A stretch of 39,594 nt of DNA from Saprospiraceae bacterium (GCA_017985675.1 JAGNXB010000016.1:12065-51658), one strand, 5' to 3'; positions 1 through 8,567 are shown, counted from the stretch's first letter. Translations and numbers: made by a program. The notes: generated by a model not told the origin, from the letters alone.

Positions 1-645
1 GTCAATTTTACCCATGATCTTGAGCCCGCGCAATTGCTGAGCTTCAGCACGAATGACCTGATCCCCTGCGGGTACTTCCGGTGTAGGTTCAACTGAAGCA
101 GGCGTTTCATCCTGTACAGGAGCTGCAATGGGCTCTTCCACCGGTGCGGGCTGTTCCTGAGCTGGTGGATCAGGTTGGACCACTATTTCTTTAGCCTTTG
201 GTTTGGGCTTAGCGTGGATATCGATTTTGCCGACTACTTTCAATCCGCCTTCCGGTTTCACCCTTGCGCCTTCTTCCTTCGGTTCTTCGGGTGGAGGTGC
301 GGGTATTTCAACCTGAGCTGGTGTTTCAACAACGGGTGCAGGAGGTGGTGGCGGCGGCGGCGGTGGCGGCGGAGGTGGTGCTGGCGGTGTTACTTTGGCA
401 ACTACAGGTTTTTCGACATGGGTGTCCACCTTAGCCCCGGAACGATGTCCAAGGATGAGCTGGTCAGCCTGTTCTTTAATATCCATGGACTTCTTGAACT
501 CCTTCATCAGCTCAGTATACATCTCATCTGAGATCTTAGCTGTGGGTTTGTTCTCCACTTCAAAGCCGGCTTTTAGCAGGTGCTCCACTACTGTGGACGT
601 ACCTACATTAAACTCCTTAGCAACTTTTACGAGCCGTTTCTCCAT
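1..645 (-). CDS. infB: translation initiation factor IF-2, N-terminal part (cut by window edge)
   Basis: The visible 215 codons start at an ATG (complement of 643-645) and run off the left edge, so the GTPase core is not seen. The first 50 or so residues (MEKRLVKVAKEFNVGTSTVV...) form the small helical IF2_N domain. After it comes a low-complexity linker rich in Pro, Glu, Ala and Lys, typical of the long, poorly conserved N-terminus of bacterial IF-2. The linker includes 13 consecutive proline codons (positions 340-378). IF-2 brings initiator tRNA to the 30S subunit and promotes subunit joining. The gene lies 96 nt after nusA on the same strand, the usual rimP-nusA-infB order, which supports the name. 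Identity rests on the N-terminal domain plus synteny. Confidence 0.88.
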   Translation of the reverse strand, partial: MEKRLVKVAKEFNVGTSTVVEHLLKAGFEVENKPTAKISDEMYTELMKEFKKSMDIKEQADQLILGHRSGAKVDTHVEKPVVAKVTPPAPPPPPPPPPPPPPAPVVETPAQVEIPAPPPEEPKEEGARVKPEGGLKVVGKIDIHAKPKPKAKEIVVQPDPPAQEQPAPVEEPIAAPVQDETPASVEPTPEVPAGDQVIRAEAQQLRGLKIMGKID

Positions 646-693
646 TTATTTATTTTGGCTGGTATCACCCTACCAGGGGGAACCAACATTTTG

Positions 694-701
694 CAAAGTT
701 A
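694..701 (-). promoter_or_regulatory. possible internal promoter -7 box (TAACTTTG) for infB
   Basis: The minus strand reads TAACTTTG, an exact match to the Bacteroidota -7 consensus TAnnTTTG, inside the 96-nt nusA-infB gap. A start about 6 nt downstream would give a leader of roughly 40 nt. I see no convincing TTTG at the expected -33 position, so this is a weak internal promoter candidate. Confidence 0.4.
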
Positions 702-741
702 CACGCATTTTGCGTACTACGGATTACGTTATCCCGAAGGA

Positions 742-1992
742 CTACGCATCTTTCTCATCATCTTCAAACTCAGAGGCCAGTACCTTCAGGACATCCTGAA
801 CGGTTTCTTCCTCCAAATCCGTTCTGCGCACTAGTTCATCGGCACTGAGTGCCAATACACTGCGTGCTGTATCGCAACCGATGCCCTTAAGCGCATCGAT
901 GACCCAGGATTCGATTTCATCTGTGAATTCGTCCAGATCCACATCTTCCGTTTCGTAATTGACATTATTGCGATAGACATCTATTTCGTATCCGGTGAGC
1001 TTTGAAGCCAGTTTGATATTTGCTCCACCTCGGCCGATGGCCAGTGACACCTGGTCGGGGTCGAGGTAAACTGAAGCCCTTAAATTTTGTGCATCCAGAT
1101 TGATGGTCCCCACTTTTGCAGGGGTCAGTGAACGTTGGATGTACAAGGCTATATTGCTGGTGTAGTTGACAATATCGATATTCTCATTGCGAAGCTCACG
1201 GACGATGCCGTGGATACGGGAACCCTTCATACCCACACAAGCACCGACCGGGTCAATACGGTCATCGTAAGACTCAACGGCTACCTTGGCCCGCTCACCA
1301 GGGATGCGGACAATGTTTTTCACCGTGATCAAACCATCTTCGATTTCAGGAACTTCCTGCTCCATTAATTTTTCGAGGAACATATTGTCGGTACGCGAGA
1401 GGACGATTACCGGATTGTTATTGTGCAGATCCACTTTTTTAATGACGGCACGGACCATGTCTCCTTTGCGGAAGAAGTCCCCTTTGATCATCTCTGTACG
1501 TGGAAGGACAAGTTCATTCCCGGTGGCATCGTCGAGCACCAGAATATCCCTTTTCATGATTTGGCTCACTTCACACATGACGAGATCGCCTATCCTATCG
1601 CTATAACGTTTGTACACTTCATCCTTCTCGAGTTCCATTATCCTGGAAATAAGGGTTTGGCGTGCGGCCATGATGGCGCGGCGGCCAAAGTCTTCCAACT
1701 CCAGTTTTTCATAACATTCCTCTCCGATCTCGTAATCTGAGTCAATAGCTACAGCTTCTGAAACGGAAATCTGACTTCGCTCATCGGTCACCTCACCGTC
1801 GGCTACGATTTCGCGAACCCGCCAGAGCTCAAGGTCTCCTTTGGTGGTATTGACAATGACATCGAAATTTTCATCCGAGCCATATTTTTTACGGATAAGC
1901 GTGCGGAAGACATCTTCCAATACCCGAACCATTGTAGGCCGGTCTATATTTTTGCCATCCTTAAACTCCGAAAATGATTCTACCAGTTTCAT
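742..1992 (-). CDS. nusA: transcription termination/antitermination factor NusA
   Basis: 416 aa, a normal length for Bacteroidota NusA. The order is an N-terminal RNA-polymerase-binding domain (to about residue 130), an S1 domain beginning near RIGDLVMCEVSQI, then two KH domains with the GxxG loops GMKG (after DPVGACV) and GRGG (in VSLAIGRGGANIKL). A short helix-hairpin-helix-like segment and an acidic tail (EFEDDEKDA) close the protein. NusA binds RNA polymerase and modulates pausing, intrinsic termination and antitermination. The ATG start is 23 nt after rimP, consistent with co-transcription from the promoter ahead of rimP. There is nothing broken or unusual in the reading frame. Confidence 0.97.
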   Translation of the reverse strand: MKLVESFSEFKDGKNIDRPTMVRVLEDVFRTLIRKKYGSDENFDVIVNTTKGDLELWRVREIVADGEVTDERSQISVSEAVAIDSDYEIGEECYEKLELEDFGRRAIMAARQTLISRIMELEKDEVYKRYSDRIGDLVMCEVSQIMKRDILVLDDATGNELVLPRTEMIKGDFFRKGDMVRAVIKKVDLHNNNPVIVLSRTDNMFLEKLMEQEVPEIEDGLITVKNIVRIPGERAKVAVESYDDRIDPVGACVGMKGSRIHGIVRELRNENIDIVNYTSNIALYIQRSLTPAKVGTINLDAQNLRASVYLDPDQVSLAIGRGGANIKLASKLTGYEIDVYRNNVNYETEDVDLDEFTDEIESWVIDALKGIGCDTARSVLALSADELVRRTDLEEETVQDVLKVLASEFEDDEKDA

Positions 1993-2015
1993 GATGTGAA
2001 ATTGACGTTACTATG

Positions 2016-2486
2016 TTATTTAAAAGCGAGCTTTACTTTTGATTCGCGGATATCTGCATACAAAATCAAGCGCTCGGCCAATTCTTTTTTACGGCCTTTG
2101 GGGCTGATGTTCACTTCCAGACCAAAGGCATTTTCGGTGGTGTGGAGCAATTTGCCTTCCACTTTGTCGCCATTTGCGAGCGTTAATTCAAGCGTGCGGC
2201 CGACGTGTTTTGGATATTGCCTTGGTAATACAAGCGGACGTGTTGCGCCGGGTGAGGACACCTCAAGGGTATAGTCTTCACCCAGTTGGCCACCTTCGTC
2301 CAATAGTGCTTCCAAATATCTGCTGAAGTCACGACAAGCAGCAAGGTCAATGCCCTCATCGCCATCCAGATAAACTTCTACCTTGTTGCCAGCTATCACC
2401 CGGACCTCGATAAGAAAGTAGGCTTGGTATTCAGCTTCTCCAAGGCGCAAGCTTAGCCAATCCTTAATTTGTTGGACAATATCCAT
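2016..2486 (-). CDS. rimP: ribosome maturation factor RimP
   Basis: 156 aa when started at the ATG complementary to 2484-2486 (MDIVQQIKDW). The frame stays open further upstream, but that extension would run through the leader hairpin and the promoter, so the internal Met is preferred. RimP assists 30S subunit maturation. The protein has the expected alpha/beta N-domain with the conserved segment YTLEVSSPGATRPL and a C-terminal small beta-barrel (LELTLANGDKVEGKLL...). It is first in the rimP-nusA-infB operon. A terminator-like hairpin ending only a few bases before the start codon suggests attenuation of the whole operon. Confidence 0.95.
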   Translation of the reverse strand: MDIVQQIKDWLSLRLGEAEYQAYFLIEVRVIAGNKVEVYLDGDEGIDLAACRDFSRYLEALLDEGGQLGEDYTLEVSSPGATRPLVLPRQYPKHVGRTLELTLANGDKVEGKLLHTTENAFGLEVNISPKGRKKELAERLILYADIRESKVKLAFK

Positions 2487-2490
2487 ATCG

Positions 2491-2523
2491 TAAAAATAAA
2501 AGAGGGAACCATCTGGTTCCCTC
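2491..2523 (-). terminator. terminator-like hairpin in the rimP leader (possible attenuator)
   Basis: On the minus strand GAGGGAACC-AGAT-GGTTCCCTC forms a perfect 9-bp stem with a 4-nt loop, followed directly by TTTTATTTTTA. This is the form of an intrinsic terminator, but it sits between the predicted transcription start and the rimP ATG, with the U-rich tract ending 4 nt before the start codon. No minus-strand gene is seen upstream for it to terminate. It could attenuate the operon or block the ribosome site. Confidence 0.65.
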
Positions 2524-2542
2524 ATCTCTTTGTCTCTGGGTG

Positions 2543-2574
2543 CAAATGTACGAAGAGTTCTACTTCTCACCAAA
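2543..2574 (-). promoter_or_regulatory. sigma-A type promoter of rimP-nusA-infB
   Basis: The minus strand carries TTTG (complement of 2571-2574), 20 nt, then TACATTTG (complement of 2543-2550). This matches the Bacteroidota TTTG-N19-21-TAnnTTTG promoter. The expected start is near 2537, giving a leader of about 50 nt that contains the hairpin. Confidence 0.72.
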
Positions 2575-2644
2575 TCTTACCCTATGTTTTTCCTTAAAGG
2601 TGGGATTTTGAGAAAATAGACCGTATAATGCGAGGTCTCACTGG

Positions 2645-2652
2645 TATTTTTG
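2645..2652 (+). promoter_or_regulatory. -7 box (TATTTTTG) for nadE
   Basis: TATTTTTG matches TAnnTTTG and ends 20 nt before the chosen nadE ATG. A -33 TTTG at correct spacing is not seen. Its place between the upstream in-frame start (2628) and the internal ATG favours the internal start. Confidence 0.4.
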
Positions 2653-2672
2653 CCCTTACTAACCAATCCATC

Positions 2673-4310
2673 ATGCGCATTGCTCTTGCTCAACTCAACT
2701 TTCACATTGGCCATTTTGCGGGCAATTTGGCCCTAATGGAAAAGGCTATCACAGAGGCCCGCCTCCAAAAAGCTGATGTGATTTGTTTTCCGGAATTGGC
2801 CGTATGCGGCTATCCGGCGCAGGATTTTTTGGAATTTGCTGACTTCCTGGATGAAGTAGAAAATGTCATCACTTCCTTGACAGCATTGGCCACGGATATA
2901 GCTATCGTTGTCGGTGCGCCAATCAGAAACCCGGAAGCAGAAGGCAAGGATTTGTACAATGCAGCCTTGTTTCTTGCCGAAGGGAAGGTGATGCATACCT
3001 ATCACAAAGCACTGCTACCTACCTACGATATTTTCGATGAGTACCGTTATTTCGAACCAGCCCATCAATTTGGAACGGTTTTGTGGAAGGGGGTCCGATT
3101 TGCATTAACGGTTTGTGAAGACATCTGGAATGTAGGCAATGAAAATCCGCTGTATACCATTTGTCCGCTTGATGAAATGATGGGTGAAAAGCCTGATGTC
3201 ATCCTCAATATTTCAGCGTCACCCTTTTCATTTCAGCAAGCAGTGTTGCGCAAGGAGGTGCTCCGTGAAAATGTACGCCGGTATGACCTGCCGTTGATAT
3301 ATGTCAACCATGTAGGGGGCCAAACGGAGTTATTATTTGATGGTGGTTCGACGGTCATGTCGCCTGACGGAACGGTCTTTGCCGAGATGCCTTATTTTGA
3401 GGAAGGCGTATATGTTGTTGATCTAGACCGGATACGTGAAGGAGGTGGTCCGGGTGAGCAAATGGCAGATAAATTTGCATTAATCCATGATGCGTTGGTC
3501 ATGGGCATCCGGGATTATTTTGGAAAGTTGGGTTTGCGCAAGGCAATACTGGGTTTATCGGGAGGGATTGACTCGGCCTTGACGGCTGTGCTGGCTGTGC
3601 GGGCCCTGGGTGCAGATATGGTTACAGGCTTGCTCATGCCATCCCGTTTTTCGTCTGATCATTCCGTGGAGGATGCGCGTCAACTTGCGATTAATTTGGG
3701 CATTAACTATGAGGTCATTCCCATTGAGCCGGCTTATCATGCGATGTTAGGTCTGGTCGAGCCACATTTTGAAGGCAAACCGTTTGATGTTACGGAAGAA
3801 AATATTCAAGCGCGTGTCAGGGGGATGTTGTTGATGGCTTTTTCCAATAAGCTTGGTCCTATCCTTTTAAATACAACGAATAAAAGTGAGATGGCTGTGG
3901 GTTATGGCACCTTGTATGGCGATCTGTGTGGAGGGCTCTCAGTGATTGGAGATGTGTATAAAACAGAAGTGTATGAGCTAGTTCAGTGGATTAATAAAAA
4001 CGAGATGGTCATTCCTCAAAACACGATATCCAAACCGCCATCAGCCGAATTGAGACCGGGTCAGAAAGACAGTGATAGCCTCCCTGAATACGAGGTGTTG
4101 GATCCATTATTGCGCCATTACATTGAAGGACGAAAGGGGCCTCAGGAATTGATTCAAATGGGGTTTGATGAGGCTTTGGTGCGCAAGGTGCTCCGTATGA
4201 TTAATATCAATGAGTTCAAGCGGTTCCAAACAGCGCCGGTGTTGAGGGTTTCTTCAAAAGCCTTTGGGATGGGGCGCCGAATGCCAATTGTCGCCAAGTA
4301 TCTGTCTTGA
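2673..4310 (+). CDS. nadE: glutamine-dependent NAD+ synthetase
   Basis: 545 aa from the ATG at 2673; 15 further in-frame codons lie upstream but they overlap the likely promoter. The N-terminal half is a nitrilase-type glutaminase with the triad Glu41 (FPELAVCGYP), Lys112 (YHKALLPTYD) and Cys148 (LTVCEDIWN). The C-terminal half is the ammonia-dependent synthetase with the ATP-binding SGGIDS P-loop at residues 296-301 and the conserved TTNKSEMAVGYGTLYGD segment. It amidates nicotinic acid adenine dinucleotide to NAD+ in the last step of NAD synthesis, tunnelling ammonia from glutamine. It is transcribed divergently from rimP and appears monocistronic. Confidence 0.96.
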   Translation: MRIALAQLNFHIGHFAGNLALMEKAITEARLQKADVICFPELAVCGYPAQDFLEFADFLDEVENVITSLTALATDIAIVVGAPIRNPEAEGKDLYNAALFLAEGKVMHTYHKALLPTYDIFDEYRYFEPAHQFGTVLWKGVRFALTVCEDIWNVGNENPLYTICPLDEMMGEKPDVILNISASPFSFQQAVLRKEVLRENVRRYDLPLIYVNHVGGQTELLFDGGSTVMSPDGTVFAEMPYFEEGVYVVDLDRIREGGGPGEQMADKFALIHDALVMGIRDYFGKLGLRKAILGLSGGIDSALTAVLAVRALGADMVTGLLMPSRFSSDHSVEDARQLAINLGINYEVIPIEPAYHAMLGLVEPHFEGKPFDVTEENIQARVRGMLLMAFSNKLGPILLNTTNKSEMAVGYGTLYGDLCGGLSVIGDVYKTEVYELVQWINKNEMVIPQNTISKPPSAELRPGQKDSDSLPEYEVLDPLLRHYIEGRKGPQELIQMGFDEALVRKVLRMININEFKRFQTAPVLRVSSKAFGMGRRMPIVAKYLS

Positions 4311-4387
4311 TCCCCTTATCGCTACGATTAGGCATGAAGTCGCGGTGACGAGTCTGAAAGCGGAAGAATCTCTCATACGCCCAGTTG

Positions 4388-4406
4388 TTAAAACCTTAGG
4401 TTTTAA
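4388..4406. repeat. 8-bp perfect dyad upstream of the SPOR gene
   Basis: TTAAAACC-TTA-GGTTTTAA is a perfect inverted repeat 22 bp upstream of the SPOR-gene -7 box. It lacks a following T-tract, so an operator is about as likely as a weak nadE terminator. Confidence 0.4.
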
Positions 4407-4428
4407 GGATTGAAAAGTCGATTATCTG

Positions 4429-4436
4429 TACCTTTG
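4429..4436 (+). promoter_or_regulatory. -7 box (TACCTTTG) directly before the SPOR gene
   Basis: TACCTTTG matches TAnnTTTG exactly. Only 4 nt separate it from the GTG start codon, which implies a leaderless or nearly leaderless transcript. A TTG lies upstream, but at 16 nt the spacing is short. Confidence 0.5.
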
Positions 4437-4440
4437 AGCC

Positions 4441-4851
4441 GTGAGGAAAGAACAACTAATTATTGCCTTCATTAGCTGCGCCATGGTCATCTGCTCCCTG
4501 GTGCCAGCATATGCGCAGAAGGTAGAATTCAGGGAAGAGCCCGCAGTGAAGCGTTACCTGGATTTGCACCTACAGGCCAATCGCGATCCATCTCGCAAAA
4601 TTGATGTGTGGCGGATCCAGATTGCGGCTACCGTTGATCGACGGCAGATGGAAGCAGCAAAAGCAAGTTTCAAAAGAAAGTATTCCTGGTTCAACATCAT
4701 CAATACCTATTCCGAACCCTATTACAAGCTTCAGGTAGGGGCATATCATCAAAAAAGTGGTGCGGAATCTATTTTATACCAACTAAAAAAGGATTATCCA
4801 GGTGCGTATCTTGTCCGTGACAAAGTGCGCTTAAGTGAGCTCAGCGATTAG
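4441..4851 (+). CDS. secreted SPOR-domain protein
   Basis: 136 aa. A signal peptide (MRKEQLIIAFISCAMVICSL...) ends at an AYA-Q cleavage site near residue 25. The rest is essentially one SPOR domain, beginning at WRIQIAATVDRRQMEAA and including YYKLQVGAYHQKSGAESIL. SPOR domains bind glycan strands lacking stem peptides, so this is probably a periplasmic peptidoglycan-binding protein. The GTG start is the only one that keeps a full signal peptide. rodA begins 4 nt after its stop, so the two are probably co-expressed, which fits a role in cell-wall growth. No catalytic domain is present. Confidence 0.85.
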   Translation: MRKEQLIIAFISCAMVICSLVPAYAQKVEFREEPAVKRYLDLHLQANRDPSRKIDVWRIQIAATVDRRQMEAAKASFKRKYSWFNIINTYSEPYYKLQVGAYHQKSGAESILYQLKKDYPGAYLVRDKVRLSELSD

Positions 4852-4855
4852 GGCC

Positions 4856-6253
4856 ATGTTGCAGACTAAACGAAAACAGTTTGACGGGCTCCTGCTGATC
4901 ATCTATCTCAATTTGGTCATCATTGGCTTGTTAATGATTTATTCGTCAAGCCATGGACCTGGTGAGACCCCGGATATTTTTGATTTAAAATCGCCATTAG
5001 GCCGGCAATTACTTTGGGCGGGTGTTTCGTTAGTTACTTTACTTTTTTTACTTACTATCTCTTCTGAATTCTGGAAAACATTTGCCGTTCCCATTTATAT
5101 TTTAGCCATAATTGGACTTATTTTAGTGTTGATATTCGGCTCCGAAATCAAAGGTGCAAAAGCTTGGTTTTCGATAGGCATTTTTTCCTTTCAGCCCGCT
5201 GAGTTTGCCAAGTTAGGCACCTTATTATTGGTATCTTCTTTTTTAAGTAATTTCAGAACAGACATCCGGCAGTTACGTCATCAAGGCGTGGGACTACTCA
5301 TTTTGCTTTTACCTGTTTTGTTGATTCTTCTTCAACCGGATGCAGGCAGTGGGCTTATATTTTTGGCATTTCTATTGCCTATGTTTCGCGGTGGATTACC
5401 GATTGGTTATCTCATTTTGGGAGTGCTGGCCTGTTTTTCTTTTTTAATGCCACTCATCATGGACATCCAGTTGTGGCTTTACGGGATACTCTTTATTAGT
5501 TTGACCACGGTAATGCTCAGTTTTGAGAAAAAACGTTTTTGGATCACGAGTATAATCCTATTAGCGGTACTTTCCTATTTAGGCTACAGAGAAGAATTAT
5601 TTTTGGTCATGACGCTATTGTTATGCAGCTTTTTTCTACTTTTTGGTATTTTGGCATGGCGTCAGGGCAGACAACGATTGGTGAGTCTGGTGTTGTCATT
5701 TATGATCCTTAGCAGCATTCTTTCCTATTCGTCTTTTTTTATATTTAATAATCTGTTGCTGCCGCACCAGCAGGAGCGTATAAATGTGTGGTTAAATCCC
5801 GAAAAATGTGACCCGAGAGGTTCGTTGTATAATGTGCTGCAGGCCAAATTGGCTATTTCTTCCGGAGGCTTGGAAGGCAAGGGATTCCTGGAGGGAAATA
5901 TCACCAAATTGCATTATGTGCCTGAGCAAACCACGGACTTTATATTTTGTGCGATTGGGGAGGAACAAGGATTTATAGGTACATTCGGTGTTATTATTCT
6001 TTACATGATGTTGGTGTTGCGGATTATCCAAATTGGAGAAAGACAGCGCACGGAATTTGGCCGATATTATGCCTACGGATTGGCAGGCATGTTTTTTCTC
6101 CATTACACGATTAATATCGGGATGACCATTGGCCTTGCACCCGTCATTGGTATCCCTTTGCCATTTATTAGTTACGGAGGATCGTCATTATTATTTTTTA
6201 CCATTTTGCTTGGTATCCTTATGAAACTGGATTATAGCGACCGATCGAGGTAG
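4856..6253 (+). CDS. rodA: rod-shape-determining peptidoglycan polymerase RodA (SEDS family)
   Basis: 465 aa polytopic membrane protein. The ATG at 4856 (MLQTKRKQF) is preferred over an upstream GTG that overlaps the SPOR gene. SEDS signatures are present: GSEIKGAKAWFSIGIFSFQPAE, LLQPDAGSGLIF, the extracellular segment with GKGFLEGNITKLHYVPE, then TDFIFCAIGEEQGFIG, and the C-terminal PLPFISYGGSS. SEDS proteins polymerise glycan strands from lipid II together with a class B PBP. No mreBCD or PBP2 gene lies next to it here, unlike many bacteria, so RodA rather than FtsW rests on overall similarity and the SPOR neighbour. Confidence 0.92.
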   Translation: MLQTKRKQFDGLLLIIYLNLVIIGLLMIYSSSHGPGETPDIFDLKSPLGRQLLWAGVSLVTLLFLLTISSEFWKTFAVPIYILAIIGLILVLIFGSEIKGAKAWFSIGIFSFQPAEFAKLGTLLLVSSFLSNFRTDIRQLRHQGVGLLILLLPVLLILLQPDAGSGLIFLAFLLPMFRGGLPIGYLILGVLACFSFLMPLIMDIQLWLYGILFISLTTVMLSFEKKRFWITSIILLAVLSYLGYREELFLVMTLLLCSFFLLFGILAWRQGRQRLVSLVLSFMILSSILSYSSFFIFNNLLLPHQQERINVWLNPEKCDPRGSLYNVLQAKLAISSGGLEGKGFLEGNITKLHYVPEQTTDFIFCAIGEEQGFIGTFGVIILYMMLVLRIIQIGERQRTEFGRYYAYGLAGMFFLHYTINIGMTIGLAPVIGIPLPFISYGGSSLLFFTILLGILMKLDYSDRSR

Positions 6254-6487
6254 GAGAGGGGTTATTGGGTTATTGAGTTGGGGGGTTATTGAGTTATTGA
6301 GTTATTGGGTTGGGCGTTATTGGGTTATTGCGAAAAATTTTTCCGCAACAACGCCACACGCAACAACGCCACACGCCACAACGCCACACACAACAACGCC
6401 ACGCACCACGCGCAATAACGCCACACGCCACAACGCCAAACACAACAAAGCCCTAACGCAATAACCCCCTAACGCAATAACAATTAA
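6254..6487. repeat. imperfect palindromic satellite (GTTATTG words) between convergent genes
   Basis: The left half is a run of GTTATTG(G/A) words. The right half is the same vocabulary in reverse complement (CAATAAC, CAACAACGCC, CACAACGCC). The centre is the perfect palindrome AAAAATTTTT at 6333-6342, flanked by TTGCG/CGCAA. It exactly fills the space between the stops of rodA and the TonB receptor, so it could form a large bidirectional hairpin and end transcription from both sides. A 63-codon ORF in it is an artefact of the repeat. Confidence 0.8.
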
Positions 6488-6489
6488 GC

Positions 6490-8325
6490 CTAAAGGAGAT
6501 TATACGATATGCCGCCGCGGACCCAGCGGCCTGGCATAGGCACCAGATTGGCGCCTGTATATTTTTCATCTGTCAGATTAGTAGCTTCCACAAAAAGCGA
6601 AAAGGTTTGGTGTTTGTAAGCCAGTCGCACATCAAATAGTGTGAAATCCTCCAATGCAATACGCTCGTTATATCGTCCTTGCACATTTAAGGAAACGGGC
6701 CCCTGGCCGAGGGAAATACCGCCTGTAAATTGATGGCGGAGATGATTAAGGGCATAACGCGATAAGGTATATTCGCTCTCCAATATATCGGCTTCAATCA
6801 ATGTATAACCGAGGCGAATGCTTCGAAGGGGACTTTTGGTGCTGAAATAATATTGCATGGCGCAATCCAATCCGGACATATCCAGATTTTGGAAATTACG
6901 AGGTTGCCATTTTAGCGTATCCGCATCTCTGGTCCAGTCAATTAAATCGCGTCCCATTCGGGAAAACCAGGAAGCTTCTATTTGGAGCTTGGCCGACTGA
7001 TACTTAATCCCACTTTCCCAGGAGAAAGCGGATTCAGGCTCGAGGTCAGGATTGCCGGCATTGGCCGGGTCACTGTAGTACAAATCGGTAAATGTGGGGA
7101 CACGGTAAGTGTTTCCGGCATTGGCGAATACCTTCCATTTTTGAGTTATGTTCCAACCGGCATCCATGCCCGGAAATATTCGGGTGCCAAAATCACTAAA
7201 ATAGTTCAAAGACAGCCCGGGAGTTAAATCCAACTGATTGTCGAAAAAGCTAAACCGGTGTTCCAGGAAAGCGGAAAGAACTGTACGCTGATGCGAGCCT
7301 AGATTATTGCTGCTCAGTTGGACTTGGGCGGCTTCGAGTCCGGCACCTGTAATGCCCCAACTATTGGAATGACTTGCATTAAATTCTGCTCCTGTGGTAT
7401 TTCCAATATGCATATTTCGATAGACAGATGGATTATTTCGGACAAAAAGATAAAGGTCCTGATTCCGGCGCCAGTAAATTCTTGGCTTTATCAGCCACCT
7501 TCCCACCTGAGTCTGATAATCCAGGGCTACCAGGCTGGTCTGGATTTCCTCATATTGTTCTGCAAAGTTGGGGTTGGCATAAAAGCCATTTGCACCAAAG
7601 CGCCTTTCGGTATAACCAGCCAACAATCGGTAACTTCCCTCCTTGTGCGACAGTTCGCCCTGGTAAAAAAAGTTGGTTATGTCGTAATCGGTATTATGTC
7701 GGTATCCTTCGGAAAAATCTTTGGAAAAGGATAACATGTTATTGACCTGTTTACCGGGCAAAGTTGCATTGAGCGAGATGCCACCTAACTGGTAACTGCC
7801 TGCGCGAAGGCTGGCTTGTAAACCCGGTGTGGCACTTTTTTTAGTGACGATATTAATAGCTCCGGCAAAAGCATTTTGACCATAGATTCGGGCTCCTGCC
7901 CCTTTGAGTATTTCAATCCGTTCAATATGTTGGATATCTACTGGCAGATTGAGGCTATGGTGCCCGGTTTGTGGATCGTTCAATTTGATGCCGTTGAGGA
8001 GGATCAGGCTCTGGTCAAACGTGCCTCCACGTATGCTGATATCGGCTTGTACCCCGTGGGCGCCACGCTGACGAACATCCACCCCTGAAACATAATTTAG
8101 CAATTCAGCCACGCTGATGACAGGCATAAGCTGAATGTCTTTGGATGTGATGATGGTAATAGATCGGGAGATTGCCGAAAAAGGCAGCGCCAGACGATTT
8201 TCGGCTATTACGATGTCTTCCAGGTGGACCTGCATGGAATCCTGTTGGGCATAAAGCGGCAAATTAAAAACAGTCAGATAAAAACTAAAAAGGAGGGCAT
8301 GAATGCGCCATTTTAATGGTTTCAT
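6490..8325 (-). CDS. TonB-dependent outer-membrane receptor (BtuB-like)
   Basis: 611 aa, at the short end for Bacteroidota TonB receptors and close to BtuB length. A signal peptide precedes the cleavage region LYAQQDS. The plug domain runs from about residue 35 to 160, with IRGGTFDQSLILLNGIKLNDPQ split by a typical plug loop and the RIEILKGAGARIYG motif. A 22-strand barrel follows, with the final strand ending in GGISYNLL. No SusD partner and no CarboxypepD-like N-terminal repeat are present, so it is not a glycan SusC. The ligand is unknown; cobalamin or siderophore are plausible by analogy. I looked for a cobalamin riboswitch upstream and did not find one. Confidence 0.9.
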   Translation of the reverse strand: MKPLKWRIHALLFSFYLTVFNLPLYAQQDSMQVHLEDIVIAENRLALPFSAISRSITIITSKDIQLMPVISVAELLNYVSGVDVRQRGAHGVQADISIRGGTFDQSLILLNGIKLNDPQTGHHSLNLPVDIQHIERIEILKGAGARIYGQNAFAGAINIVTKKSATPGLQASLRAGSYQLGGISLNATLPGKQVNNMLSFSKDFSEGYRHNTDYDITNFFYQGELSHKEGSYRLLAGYTERRFGANGFYANPNFAEQYEEIQTSLVALDYQTQVGRWLIKPRIYWRRNQDLYLFVRNNPSVYRNMHIGNTTGAEFNASHSNSWGITGAGLEAAQVQLSSNNLGSHQRTVLSAFLEHRFSFFDNQLDLTPGLSLNYFSDFGTRIFPGMDAGWNITQKWKVFANAGNTYRVPTFTDLYYSDPANAGNPDLEPESAFSWESGIKYQSAKLQIEASWFSRMGRDLIDWTRDADTLKWQPRNFQNLDMSGLDCAMQYYFSTKSPLRSIRLGYTLIEADILESEYTLSRYALNHLRHQFTGGISLGQGPVSLNVQGRYNERIALEDFTLFDVRLAYKHQTFSLFVEATNLTDEKYTGANLVPMPGRWVRGGISYNLL

Positions 8326-8417
8326 GTGTTAATTTGAGGTAGGTTTGAGTGGCAAGTTTACGGACAAGTCGCGAAAGCATCACCATTTGCGGGCTGAAAG
8401 CGGAATGCAAAATAGGT

Positions 8418-8451
8418 TTTGAGGTGGGCAGTAAGAAATGCCTTATCTTTG
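8418..8451 (+). promoter_or_regulatory. promoter of smpB
   Basis: TTTG (8418-8421) and TATCTTTG (8444-8451) are separated by 22 nt, close to the usual 19-21. The start is expected near 8457, so an smpB leader of roughly 110 nt is implied if the ATG at 8568 is used. Confidence 0.55.
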
Positions 8452-8567
8452 CAGGCTATGCAATGTACACGTGAAATATATAGTTGGAACAACGAAAAGC
8501 TTTCCTGCTTTTTGGGCCTGATTATTTCCGTGTGGACATGGGCTCATTCCGCAAAACGACCCAGGTC

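Noticed and set aside
175..531. 118-aa plus-strand ORF
   Set aside because: Antisense shadow of infB over its polyproline codons.
6273..6464. 63-aa ORF rich in TTPHAT words
   Set aside because: Product of the palindromic satellite.
8326..8440. Cobalamin riboswitch ahead of the BtuB-like receptor
   Set aside because: Only an isolated GCCACT is present; the B12 box and the rest of the fold are missing.
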